Assembly: GCF_040958095.1 (NCBI RefSeq)
Contig: NC_091160.1
Coordinates: forward strand, 34,799,385 to 34,863,384
Reading direction: 5' to 3'
DNA: 64,000 bases
Origin: Procambarus clarkii
Lineage: Eukaryota > Arthropoda > Malacostraca > Decapoda > Cambaridae
Under the pieces are notes generated by a model. That model did not search any database and was not told the DNA's origin. It worked only from the letters and a program-made list of their open reading frames with translations. A program made the position numbers and the translations under genes. Of the stretch, positions 26,501 to 35,000 are shown one piece after another. How positions within the stretch are numbered: position 1 is the stretch's first letter; each line of letters starts with the position of its first letter.

Positions 26501-29500
26501 GGTTAACAACCAAGTACCCATTTTATTGTCGAGTTAAACAGAGGCTACAGTTAAGTATTTGTGCCCAGTTAATCCTCCCCGGCCAGGATATGAAATCAGG
26601 AGAAAGCGCTCGCGAAACGCCAGGCGAGTGTCTTAACCACTACACGATGGGGGACGGCAAATTTGCATGTAATTTACAATTACATACAATAACCCCACAT
26701 ATCACCAATGACCCCATACTATTTATGTTCACTGCATCCCTCATAAATTGCAATATCTGTTCCTCTGAATAACCTTAGGAGCAATAACAACATTTCTGCC
26801 TCACAGATGCTTCTCTCATTACTCTCATACATGGAGTGTGATATACGCGTCATCATTTCATAATCAACATAATCCGCCTGTGCTCCTAAACCATCATACT
26901 ATACAAGTTCACATTAAGCCAACTCAACTTCATGAAACCACACGTCTTGCCTAACCAACAGGCAAGAAGTGCCGCCCATCAACAGAAGTCACCAAAACTA
27001 TACAAGAAGTAAAGGAGGTATTATAGTCAGTAGTTTTAGTAGGCCTGGCAGGGCAGGTGAGCGTGCAGGTGAGCGCTCGGCGACACTAAATGTGTATACT
27101 CGTTTCAGTTTTCTCACCTTAATTCTCGTGCTACATCGCTCATTTTGGTATCAGTGTTCACAATAGAATTCCCTACAGGTATATATACACATATAAGGTC
27201 CAAAAGCCAAGCTTGACTCCTCACAGCAAAGCCTAAATTCGGGAAAAGTTACCCGTGAGCGCACAAAATCGGTAAAATGTGCATACTCGTTTCAGGTTTC
27301 TAACCTTTATTCTCGTGCTACGTCGTTCGTTTTGGTATCAATGTGTTCGCAATTAAATTCCCTGCAGGTGTATATGCATATATTGTCTAAAAGCCCAGCG
27401 TGACTCCCTTAGCAAAGCCTAAAGTTACCCATGAACGAGCACCAATTATCACACCCGCAACCTAATGTGTATACTCGTTCAGTTTGATAACATCAATTTT
27501 CGTGTTACATTGCTCGTTTTGTATCAAATTGTTCATAATATATTGGCTTGTATTTTAAAACTAGTCCCATAATAAGAGAGCAATAACTGGAATTTTAACA
27601 TATTTTAATTTTGGACGCTCATCATCACAAAATTATTTATATCTTTCCAGTGTTCTGGCATAAAATTTCGTGTTACATCTTTAATTTTAGTATCAAATTG
27701 TCTGCAATGTAAAGGTGTGCATTTTAAAACTAGTCCCTTAATAATAGCACAATAAATAGAATTTTAACAAATATTTTAAAATTTTGACCAAAAACATATT
27801 TATAATCTTTCAAGTGTTCTGACATCAAGTTTTGTGTTACATCTTTCATGTTTATGTCAAATTGTGCGCACTCTAAAGGCGCTCATTTTGAAACTATGCA
27901 GAAGTCGATCGGATAGAAAATGAATTTTATACAAATATTTTTTTGTATTGGATGCAAGCAGTGTCCAAAGCTAGGACACAAGAGAAAAAAAGTGGACACG
28001 AGGGGTGTTCAAAGAGAGCGATAGTGTTAAATAATGATATGCCATTGAACTTGTATACCATAGTGAAAAAAGTAAGCTTCAGTTATTGCAAATAATAAGC
28101 TACCAACCTTGTCAAAGGGCGACAGCCCCTTGATACGAGCTCGGAAGTAGCCGGCAGCTACAAGAAGCTCAATAATCTCAGAAAGTTTAACTCCCTGGTC
28201 CTCATCCTCCCGGACATCCACCTAGCGGGTGCACGAGACCAATGTCCATGAAAGAGTGAATTCAGTGAACAGCTTTGAAACACAATTTTCATAATTTTCT
28301 TACTAATTATTTTCATTATATAATGAACCAGTAATGGGAACACGTCCTAAATAATTTAGGGATATATTTAAATCATACATAAGCATACTGCACATAGCTC
28401 ATTTTCCAAGTGTTAAAACTTTACTTTGTATCAAGATGGATTATATTATGCTAGGTCCCATTAGATAGGGTTCAAATGGATAGGTTTTGTAATCAAAATC
28501 AATTAGTAAACTGCATTATGTACAGAAGAAGAACCATGTACAGTGCAGTGGGAAGGAATATGTACACTGTAGCAATAATAACAGACTATAGTCAGAGTAC
28601 ACTTATACAATAACACACAATAGTACTTAATTCTCTCACAAAGTACCCCAGGGGGCACCACCACCTGAAGTTGTCCAGTACCCCAGGGCACCACCACCTG
28701 AAGCTGTCAAATACCCCAGGGCATCACCACCTGATGCTGTCGAATACCCAAGGACACCACCACCTGAAGCTGTCCAGTACTCCAGACCACCACCACCTGA
28801 AGCTGTCAAGTACCCCAGGGGACCACCACCACCACCTGAAGCTGTCAAGTACCCCAGGGGACCACCACCACCAGAAGCTGTTCAGCACCCCAGGGCACCA
28901 CCACCTGAAGCTGTCCAGTACCCCCAGGGCACCACAACCACCACCTGAAGCTGTCCAGTACCCCAGGGCACCACCACCACCTGAAGCTGTCCAGTACCTC
29001 AGGGCATATCACCACCACCACCTGAAGCTGTCAAATACCCCAGGGCACCACCACCTGAAGCTGTCCAGTACCCCAGGGCATCACCACCACCACCTGAAGC
29101 TGTCCAGTACCCCAGGGCATATCACCACCCCCACCTGAAGCTGTCAAATACCCCAGGGCACCACCATCACCTGAAGCTGTCCAGTACCCCAGGACACCAC
29201 CACCACCTGAAGCTGTCCAGTACCCCAGGGGACCACCACCACCTGAAGCTGTCCAGTACCCCAAGGCACCACCACCACCTGAAGCTGTCCAGTACCCCAG
29301 GACACCACCACCACCTGAAGCTGTCCAGTACCCCCAGGGCACCACCACCACCTGAAGCTGTCCAGTACCCCAGGTCACCACCACCACCTGAAGCTGTCCA
29401 GTACCCCAGGACACCACCACCACCTGAAGCTGTCCAGTACCCCAGGTCACCACCACCACCTGAAGCTGTCCAGTACCCCAGGTCACCACCACCACCTGAA

Positions 29501-29882
29501 GCTGTCCAGTACCCCAGGGCACCACCACCACCTGAAGCTGTCCAGTACCCCAGGGCACCACCACCACCTAAAGCTGTCCAGTACCCCAGGGCACCACCAC
29601 CACCTGAAGCTGTCCAGTACCCTAGGGCACCACCACCACCTGAAGCTGTCCAGTATCCCAGGACACCACCACCACCTGAAGCTGTCCAGTACCCTAGGGC
29701 ACCACCACCACCTGAAGCTGTCCAGTATCCCAGGACACCACCACCACCTGAAGCTGTTCAGTATCCCAGGTCACCACCACCACCTGAAGCTGTCAAGTAC
29801 CCCCAGGGCACCCAGGGCGCCCAGGACGCACCTGTCCTTCCCTGGCGCCGTGTGCCCGAGGCGGGTCTTCAGTGGAGAGCAT
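8372..29882 (-). CDS. CCDC93: CCDC93, CCC/Commander complex coiled-coil subunit (15 exons)
   Basis: Fifteen GT-AG exons join into one 591-codon frame. Human CCDC93 is about 631 residues, so the length fits. In animals the protein pairs with CCDC22 and COMMD proteins in the CCC complex, which works with Retriever and WASH to recycle endosomal cargo. The N-terminal half (exons 1-5, about residues 1-176) matches the conserved globular head, with blocks [34 protein letters not shown] and [19 protein letters not shown]. The rest is Glu/Lys/Gln-rich coiled coil, with late anchors [23 protein letters not shown] and [12 protein letters not shown]. All phases agree. The weakest exon is 7 (donor GTGCTG). 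The start codon is inferred from a short exon 1 ending in REGQ just before VDVREDE. Several introns contain SINEs, LINE tails and foldbacks, and none interrupts an exon. Confidence 0.95.
8976..9228. mobile_element. Short TIR element (MITE), about 253 bp
   Basis: Terminal inverted repeats of 27 bases differ at one position. Each begins GGGGCCAGATTCAC and continues into a CACTTACG word. There is no coding capacity. The target duplication is not clear by eye. A single diverged end, 'ggaccagattcacaaag', recurs at 37571. It lies in the last CCDC93 intron. Confidence 0.75.
9760..10440. repeat. Interspersed repeat shared with 21780-23960
   Basis: Shared words in the same order include 'caaggttcagat', 'gttatgatgttcacagca' and 'gatcagggaatacagtttaac'. 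The second copy lies in a different CCDC93 intron and is interrupted. The family is not recognised. Confidence 0.6.
10458..10542 (-). CDS. CCDC93: CCDC93 exon 14
   Basis: This exon completes Met and then reads [20 protein letters not shown] and GIRQNKQK. It matches the family's 'QMEQIVEGIKQ' motif. The donor is GTAAGT. Confidence 0.94.
11060..11400 (-). repeat. tRNA-derived SINE, minus orientation
   Basis: The 'gcgggaccaa...caagcacaat' tail word is present (the rest of the family tail is diverged), with a 'tactgctaggtgaacag' word and an antisense B box (gggatttgaacct). Relatives lie at 30210-30470, 44370-44655 and 61230-61450. A poly-C tract follows at 11422-11446. Confidence 0.7.
11475..11770. 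mobile_element. Foldback element A, with nested repeat between its arms
   Basis: Arms of about 85 bp carry GACGACGACGTTTCGGTCC and its inverse, and both outer ends read 'ttgaccagaccgcacaca'. Between the arms lie an (AAT)n tract (11560-11590) and a piece of the 'cgaaacgc' SINE-like family, so something inserted into the loop. Related copies are at 15004 and 30705. Confidence 0.85.
12590..12770. repeat. Foldback of two partial tRNA-derived SINEs
   Basis: A minus-oriented head (ccacaagggccgtgacgagg) and a plus-oriented head (gtagctcagttgattaaggc, a clear tRNA A-box region) face each other. They form a hairpin that ends about 6 bases from the exon 13 donor of CCDC93. Confidence 0.7.
12777..12897 (-). 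CDS. CCDC93: CCDC93 exon 13
   Basis: This exon encodes [37 protein letters not shown] and MA. The donor GTAAGT at 12771-12776 lies directly beside a SINE foldback (12590-12770). Confidence 0.95.
13822..14030 (-). CDS. CCDC93: CCDC93 exon 12
   Basis: About 70 codons with [40 protein letters not shown] and NQ. These are the best-conserved anchors of the C-terminal half. The donor is GTGGGT. Confidence 0.95.
14590..14703 (-). CDS. CCDC93: CCDC93 exon 11
   Basis: This exon encodes [20 protein letters not shown] and then [17 protein letters not shown]. It resembles the family's 'LVAMNEN..EFKAHCREE' segment. Two bases carry into exon 12. Confidence 0.93.
15004..15170. mobile_element. Foldback element B
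   Basis: Same family as 11475-11770, but with a short loop ('gcactcctggacctggacc') and no nested insert. It lies in the CCDC93 intron between exons 10 and 11. Confidence 0.85.
15789..16018 (-). CDS. CCDC93: CCDC93 exon 10
   Basis: The largest exon has 76 codons plus two bases and is a long Glu/Gln/Lys-rich coiled coil ending DSSENK. The donor is GTAGGT. Reading on without splicing would hit a stop at once, which supports the junction. Confidence 0.93.
16376..16477 (-). CDS. CCDC93: CCDC93 exon 9
   Basis: Thirty-four codons beginning [20 protein letters not shown], similar to the family's 'VGQIV' coiled-coil segment. Acceptor TTTACAG, donor GTAAGT. Confidence 0.92.
16525..16605. repeat. Interspersed GC-rich repeat fragment
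   Basis: It contains 'cctggtcaacgaccgggccg' and then 'cctcaaggtaacctcaaggt'. A related end is at 61450-61490 on the opposite strand. Confidence 0.5.
17647..17700 (-). CDS. CCDC93: CCDC93 exon 8
   Basis: Eighteen codons, [18 protein letters not shown], between AATAGCAG and GTGAGT, phase 0. This is the start of the coiled-coil region. Confidence 0.88.
18530..18565 (-). CDS. CCDC93: CCDC93 exon 7 (small, tentative)
   Basis: Twelve codons, [12 protein letters not shown], acidic like the family's linker. A phase-0 join needs the weak donor GTGCTG at 18524-18529. The stronger-looking GTGAGG five bases earlier would shift the frame. The exon is a multiple of three and could also be skipped. Confidence 0.6.
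18880..19260. repeat. Inverted pair of tRNA-derived SINEs
   Basis: A minus copy (18880-19075) and a plus copy (19090-19255, with 'gtgtagtggtttaacgtg' and B box 'caggttcaaatcc') face away from each other. The plus copy ends in the family tail 'tcatattaatgtgatttc'. Confidence 0.65.
19782..19907 (-). CDS. CCDC93: CCDC93 exon 6
   Basis: Forty-two codons contain a basic patch (GPKRRWRRK) and then [10 protein letters not shown], matching the family's 'Lys/Arg-rich then LLEYG' pattern at the end of the head region. The donor is GTAAAT. Confidence 0.92.
20175..20330 (-). CDS. CCDC93: CCDC93 exon 5
   Basis: Fifty-two codons begin [20 protein letters not shown], directly following HIFPVIQ as in the family. 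The exon ends SAVQ before donor GTTTGT, in phase 0. Confidence 0.93.
21780..22335. repeat. Second copy of the 9760-10440 repeat, first part
   Basis: It matches 9760-10190 in word order (gtgtcacaga, aaggttcagat, gttatgatgttcacagca). The remainder continues at 23760-23960, displaced by LINE sequence. Confidence 0.55.
22370..23150 (+). mobile_element. LINE 3' fragments with SINE-like tail
   Basis: The frame at 22839-23030 ends [20 protein letters not shown] and then DGTPRA-stop, a C-terminal signature I associate with decapod LINE ORF2 proteins. It is followed by 'tctcatcctgtaactacact' and a 'gcgggagcaaagagct' tail. A more diverged copy precedes it. Both are 5'-truncated. Confidence 0.7.
24142..24253 (-). 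CDS. CCDC93: CCDC93 exon 4
   Basis: One base completes Ile and 37 codons follow, including the near-invariant [19 protein letters not shown] and HIFPVIQ. The donor is GTACAT. Confidence 0.95.
24933..25127 (-). pseudogene. Short acidic open frame in CCDC93 intron 3
   Basis: Sixty-four codons with composition unlike the surrounding AT-rich DNA. It starts [20 protein letters not shown] and ends [12 protein letters not shown]. It could be the remnant of a transposon ORF, since the acidic Pro/Ser style resembles N termini of transposase-derived genes. No homologue is recognised, and it is out of context for CCDC93. Confidence 0.2.
25385..25612 (-). repeat. tRNA-derived SINE, minus orientation
   Basis: It contains 'gaaagcgccaagccattacg', 'gtcaggataaggatttggga' and, on the minus strand, a B-box-like GTTCAATCCC. 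I recall this as a common decapod SINE type. Confidence 0.7.
25820..25914 (-). CDS. CCDC93: CCDC93 exon 3
   Basis: This exon encodes [20 protein letters not shown] and then [11 protein letters not shown]. It ends with two bases of the next Ile codon before GTAAGTGAG. It is a highly conserved part of the head domain. Confidence 0.95.
26390..26660 (-). repeat. SINE with 'cattcttgtacagccactag' head
   Basis: The minus strand reads 'gtgtagtggttaagacactc', an A-box-like tRNA start. The other end carries 'tatatacaagagttcttac' and the 'gcgtagcgttt' word. A close relative is at 47770-48025. Confidence 0.7.
26990..28030. repeat. Diverged tandem array related to the TIR element interior
   Basis: About five blocks spaced 160-190 bp each carry a 'ttctcgtgctac...ttttggtatcaa' core, decaying towards 28000. 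The same core recurs in 6100-6560. The right edge ends 'agagcgatagtgtta', resembling 'agcgcgaaagtgtaa' just inside the 5680-7107 element's end. It may be a truncated relative. Confidence 0.6.
28108..28221 (-). CDS. CCDC93: CCDC93 exon 2
   Basis: Thirty-eight codons, phase 0 at both ends. It carries the conserved [19 protein letters not shown] block of the N-terminal head. The acceptor is CCGCTAG and the donor GTTGGT. Confidence 0.93.
28641..29808. repeat. 33-39 bp coding-phase minisatellite in CCDC93 intron 1
   Basis: Just over 30 copies of a unit of about 36 bp: 'cctgaagctgtccagtaccc' and then 'cagggcaccaccacca'. Lengths vary mostly by whole CCA triplets. On the plus strand one frame reads repeats of [12 protein letters not shown], but single-base changes move it between frames. 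It starts about 18 bases from the exon 1 donor of CCDC93. Confidence 0.95.
29832..29882 (-). CDS. CCDC93: CCDC93 exon 1 (start codon)
   Basis: Seventeen codons, [17 protein letters not shown], end in CAG before the donor GTGCGT. The phase-0 join to exon 2 gives REGQ-VDVREDE, which resembles the family's N terminus. It sits in GC-rich sequence, as a first exon often does. Transcript data would be needed to prove the start. Confidence 0.7.
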
Positions 29883-30075
29883 CCTGGTGTTACTCTCCCA
29901 CCTGGCCGCACCACCTTCCCTGTGGTGGCTTGAGGTGGTCGTCAGCGGTGGTGCCTCCCCCCAGCTGGTGGTGTTGTTGTTGTGAGGAGGGGGGCGGGCC
30001 AGCTGGTGGGCCGCCGCCAGGAGCCGCCACTCGCCCCCATCAGCCCCTCACGGCTGGGGTTGCCAGTGAACCTTA
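29883..30075 (-). promoter_or_regulatory. CCDC93: GC-rich candidate promoter/5'UTR of CCDC93
   Basis: A markedly GC-rich block just upstream of the inferred start codon, in an otherwise AT-rich region. No TATA box is obvious, which fits a housekeeping-type promoter. It is inferred only from composition and position. Confidence 0.4.
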
Positions 30076-30209
30076 ACACTCAACTTGCCCTGCCATCTAC
30101 CGGTTGAAAGCTAGACATCTGCCAACGTAAATAATAGTCAATAACGCTCGATTTTCTTGATTGAATATATATGTTTTGTTGTATATCATAATTCATAATT
30201 TAATAATTT

Positions 30210-30470
30210 ATTGTGTCGGGGACAGACAGGCAGTATATATACATGTTAGGTGCATATAGAGACTCTCTCCCATTCAGGATAAAGCCCCCCCCCCACAACA
30301 AATTAAGTCGGGCATATGTATCTATATTTACTACTATAGGTGAACAGAGGCAGTAGGTGACAAGAAACGCGGCAAGCAAATTATGTCATGCCCGGGATTC
30401 AAATCTGGAATTCCCGATTGTGAAGCGAGAAATAACCCGACTGTACTCCCAGGTTAGTGGCTTTGCAAGA
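30210..30470 (-). repeat. tRNA-derived SINE, minus orientation
   Basis: Same family as 11130-11400: 'cccgggattcaaatctgg' is an antisense B box, with 'aggtgaacagaggcagtagg' and a C run near 30288. Confidence 0.65.
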
Positions 30471-30704
30471 ATGAAAGAACATCAATATTATGTACTCTTA
30501 CAACCCAATATGGTTTTTTTTGCATGTAAATAAATAACAAATAAATAAGTAAATTAAATAGTTAAAAAAGATTAACTTATTTAGCTAAGCTAAGAAAATC
30601 CTTGCATAAAAATTGAAGACATATTTTTAAGTAAAATTATAAGAATATATATAAGTATAAAGTATGAAGATTTTAAGTCCCAATAATTTAGTTAAAGTAT
30701 CATA

Positions 30705-30844
30705 ACCAGACCACACGCTAGAAGGTGAAGGGACGACGACATTTCAGTCCGTCCTAGTCCATTTTCAAGTCGATGGACTTGAAAATAGTCCAGGACGGAC
30801 CGAAACGTCGTCGTCCCTTCACCTTCTAGTGTGTGGTCTGGTCA
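30705..30844. mobile_element. Foldback element C (compact palindrome)
   Basis: A 140-bp near-perfect palindrome with an 8-base loop. It has the same family words as 11475 and 15004. It lies between CCDC93 and the cysteine-rich gene. Confidence 0.88.
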
Positions 30845-31114
30845 TTACATAAATGTTTTTCAACACGGGAGACATCTCCTGTCACGCAGGGTGCAGTCGC
30901 ACCTCCACAGATCATCTATTTATACTGGTAATGGCTCAAAAGGGCCTCTTACTGGCTATTCATGCCCGTGCCACCTTTTGGGTGGCTTAATCTTCATCAA
31001 TCAATGTTTTTCAAAACACATGATAAATAAAATATAGTAAACAATTTGATATATTTATGTACATAAGCTGCCTGTTCCTGATAAAACGCATTATATAGTG
31101 AACATATTTGATAA

Positions 31115-31255
31115 ACAAATTCACAAGGGCCATAATAAGGAGTTGAACGATCCCAGACGCGTCGATTCGACAGTGCCACTACATGGTAAACCCTCATCAC
31201 GGCCCTTATGGATTTGTTCATTTGATGCATCACGCTATTGTGATTTCTGTGTTTA
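31115..31255 (+). repeat. Truncated tRNA-derived SINE
   Basis: It ends 'catcacggcccttatggatt' and then 'gcatcacgctattgtgattt', the 3' half of the family seen at 12700 and 46740. A partial inverted head precedes it. Confidence 0.55.
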
Positions 31256-31480
31256 TCTGATTTATGACTTATTTGTGAAGTGACTTACTCAATATCTAAC
31301 ATATGCAAGGTTAGCAGAAAGGGTAATGTCTGAATTTGAACTTTGTTATTGTTTTGATTGCTGATTTATGTTTTTACGTTGCAGATTAACGCTACGACAC
31401 AGTCTCAAATAATTATCCAGAAATGATAATATTACTGATATACATATTGTATTATATCATATGATGTAGAGCGGTGCATG

Positions 31481-31488
31481 TATAAATA
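31481..31488 (+). promoter_or_regulatory. Possible TATA box of the cysteine-rich gene
   Basis: TATAAATA followed about 25-30 bases later by unique sequence, some 460 bases before the start codon. If used, the 5' UTR would be long, or an upstream non-coding exon exists. No transcript evidence. Confidence 0.35.
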
Positions 31489-31947
31489 CTCCGCCACGGG
31501 TGTTGGGAACGTTCGTGTTGTGAACACACAACATGCGGTTCACACGATTGGTGGCGACTCAAACATGCACTTTTCAATCCAGTTTAATTATGGTATTACA
31601 AGAAACGTGCGTTATACCACTATCACAATATTGCTAACAAAAAGTTCCTCCGTGAGTTCTTCAAGTGGTCTCCATGAAATGGCAAAACACATTTCGCAAT
31701 ATATGAAGTCTCAGACGCAACAATGTCCCCACAATCAAGCAATGTGTGAAACAAGTGAGGTCGTCGTTATCATCCGGGACGTGAAGAGGCACGCGCGCGG
31801 GCTTCAACATGAAGGCATGATGAAAGCTGACCTTGGCTCTCTGAAAGACAAATGGCGCCCTTACTGTCTCTCCACAAACAAGCTTCGCTTGACACCCATC
31901 AGTGCTTAGACGGTGCTTGGGAAGGTAGGACGTAGCGCTCCTTCATC

Positions 31948-32029
31948 ATGCGGTCCAGGACTCTTCTACTGCTCCTTTACGCGCTTGCGCGTCTGACTGG
32001 CCTCTGCGAAGCTGACCGCACTGACCCAA
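31948..32029 (+). CDS. Cysteine-rich gene exon 1 (signal peptide)
   Basis: Twenty-seven codons plus one base. It has a basic start, a Leu-rich core and a small-residue end (CEA), then DRTDP. The donor GTATGT gives a split Lys codon with exon 2. Confidence 0.85.
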
Positions 32030-35000
32030 GTATGTTATAACCCCAGCACCGTCGCCTTGGCTTCACATAGTCTTGGGGGTGTTCTGTAGCACAGTTGTCT
32101 ACGTTCTAGACTAACAATCGAGGGGCACTGATTCAGTTTCTCGAGCAAGCAGGAAAAAAAACCGGTTGGGTACGTTTTCTTTCACCTGCTGCGCCTTTCA
32201 CCTAGCAGTAAAATATGTATCCGGGAGTTAGACAATTGTTGTGACTTGCATCCTGAAGAAGACAAGAATATGGGCCTAGGGAGGACCACGATAAGCCTAA
32301 CTACAGGCTTCCTGTCCTCAACAACTGCCCCTTATGTGGTCAGCGCACCACAACTACCAATTATATTGCCAGGTGCGCCATAACCAGTTATTTGGTCAGG
32401 TACCCATATTAACATCACCTTGATAAAGTTGTTTCTGGGTCCATTAACCATTACGCTGATAATTAATTTATGGGTGTTTATACTGTAGAGTTTAGTAAAT
32501 TTATCCTTCTAGACTTTCCTTATTAAGTGAACATGTTTGTAATTAACTTTCCTGTTCCTTCCAGAGTGTGAAGAGATTAAATGCCCCGAGTCGTGCACAG
32601 TTGTGATGGGAGACCGCGGATGTCCTCTATGTAAATGTCCAGAAAAACTGTGTCCTGAGCTCGTCGACTGTGATTCTCCCTGCACGGTCGAGTACGATGA
32701 AGATGGGTGTAAACAATGCAACTGCACTTCCAAGTGTCCGTCTATGGAGACGTGTAACGACACATGCGTCATCAGGAGAGTTCCTGGAGGTTGTGACGAG
32801 TGCCAGTGTCCCCCGTGCATGGAAACGGAAATAGAATGTCAATTCCCGTGTTTCTCAAGGAAGGACGAAGCCGACTGTTATATATGTGACTGCCCGTTTC
32901 CCTGTCAACGACTGAACTGTGTACCTCCGTGTTCCTTTAAGTCCCTGAGTGGTATATGCGATATCTGTGAATGCCCCGAGTGTCCCGTGGTAGAAAAATG
33001 TGAATTTCCATGTGAGTTAAAGAAGGATGACTCCGGATGTGAAGTCTGCCAGTGCTCGTGTCCGGTGATAGACTGTGAACCGCCCTGCAAGCTGGAGCCC
33101 GGCGATGATGGATGTAATGTCTGTAACTGTTGTGTGCAAGTAGAGTGTAATCACCCTTGTGAAATTATGATAGGACCCAACGGTTGTGAGAAGTGCGTGT
33201 GCTCGGAGTGTCCCCCCGTTCATTGTGAGGCTGGCTGTACCCGACTCCTGGACGCCGACGGCTGCTTCTTCTGTGAATGTCCGCAATATTGCCCGGTGAT
33301 GCTCTCGTGTGAAGCACCGTGTTGCGTTACAAAAGATGAATTCGACTGCGATGTGTGTGACTGCCCTCATTGTAAACCTTTAGACCACTGTCCATCATTA
33401 TGTCGAATTGAATCAGGCATGGACGGCTGTGACGTGTGCGTATGCCCACAGTGCATGCCCCTGACGAACTGCCCGCCAGCCTGCCCTCTGGTGAAGGACT
33501 GCTATGGGTGCGCCGTGTGCGAGTGCCCACCGTGCGTCCGTGTAACTGATTGCCCTGCTGGGTGTTGTCTCAAAAAAGATATGTACGGATGTGACTATTG
33601 CGACTGTCCTGAATCTCTACCTGAGCCGGAACGAGTGTGTGAACTTATACCCGAGTGCCTAGAGCCTTGCTCTCTTATCCAGAGTTATGGCTCATGTGAC
33701 TTCTGTTATTGTCCGACGTGCCCCGCATTTGACGCGTGTCCAGAATATTGCAATATACTTATGAACCAAGATGGCTGCGAAGTGTGTGATTGTCCTATTT
33801 GCAAACCATTGGTTTACTGTCCTCCAGAATGTTTAGTGATTCCAGACGAGAACCAATGTAATATATGTGACTGTCCTAATTGTGAGTCACCTCTTAATTG
33901 TCCACCAGAATGTGGAATTGTTAACGGCACGAATGGTTGCGATGTCTGTGACTGTAATGTTTGCCTGCCAGTCATTGACTGTCCTCCTGGGTGTGGGATA
34001 GTTGCAGGGATCGATGGTTGTGATTTCTGTGACTGTAATGTTTGTCTGCCAGTCATTGACTGTCCTCCTGGGTGTGGGATAGTTGCAGGGATCAATGGTT
34101 GTGATGTCTGTGACTGTAATGTCTGCCTGCCAGTCACTGACTGTCCTCCAGAGTGTGGGATAGTTGAAGGGATCGATGGTTGTAATTTCTGTGACTGTAA
34201 TGTTTGTCTTCCAGTCATTGACTGTCCTCCTGGGTGTGGGATAGTTGCAGGGATCGATGGTTGTGATGTCTGTGACTGTAATGTCTGCCAGCCAGTCACT
34301 GACTGTCCTCCAGAGTGTGGGATAGTTGAAGGGATCGATGGTTGTGATTTCTGTGACTGTAATGTTTGCCAGCCAGTCATTGACTGTCCCCCAGAGTGTG
34401 GGATAGTTGAAGGGATCGATGGTTGTGATTTCTGTGACTGTAATGTTTGCCAGCCAGTCATTGACTGTCCTCCAGAGTGTGGGATAGTTGAAGGGGTCGA
34501 TGGTTGTGATGTCTGTGACTGTAATGTCTGCCTGCCAGTTACTGACTGTCCCCCAGAGTGTGGGATAGTTGAAGGGATCGATGGTTGTGATTTCTGTGAC
34601 TGTAATGTTTGCCAGCCAGTCACTGACTGTCCCCCAGAGTGTGGGATAGTTGAAGGGATCGATGGTTGTGATGTCTGTGACTGTAATGTCTGCCTGCCAG
34701 TTACTGACTGTCCCCCAGAGTGTGAGATAGTTGAAGGGATCGATGGTTGTGATTTCTGTGACTGTAATGTCTGCGTGGCAGTCACTGACTGTCCTCCAGG
34801 GTGTGGGATAGTTGAAGGGGTCGATGGTTGTGATGTCTGTGACTGTAATGTCTGCCTGCCAGTCACTGACTGTCCCCCAGAGTGTGGGATAGTTGAAGGG
34901 ATCGATGGTTGTGATTTCTGTGACTGTAATGTTTGCCTGCCAGTCACTGACTGTCCTCCAGGGTGTGGGATAGTTGAAGGGGTCGATGGTTGTGATGTCT

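Noticed and set aside
28503-29567. Proline-rich or Gly/Gln/Val-rich proteins across the 36-bp minisatellite
   Set aside because: Frames break several times on both strands and no start, signal or splice context is visible. The array lies inside CCDC93 intron 1.
31478-31909. 143-codon plus-strand frame upstream of the cysteine-rich gene
   Set aside because: No signal or motif, no splice context linking it to the downstream exons. It is more likely promoter or 5' UTR sequence.
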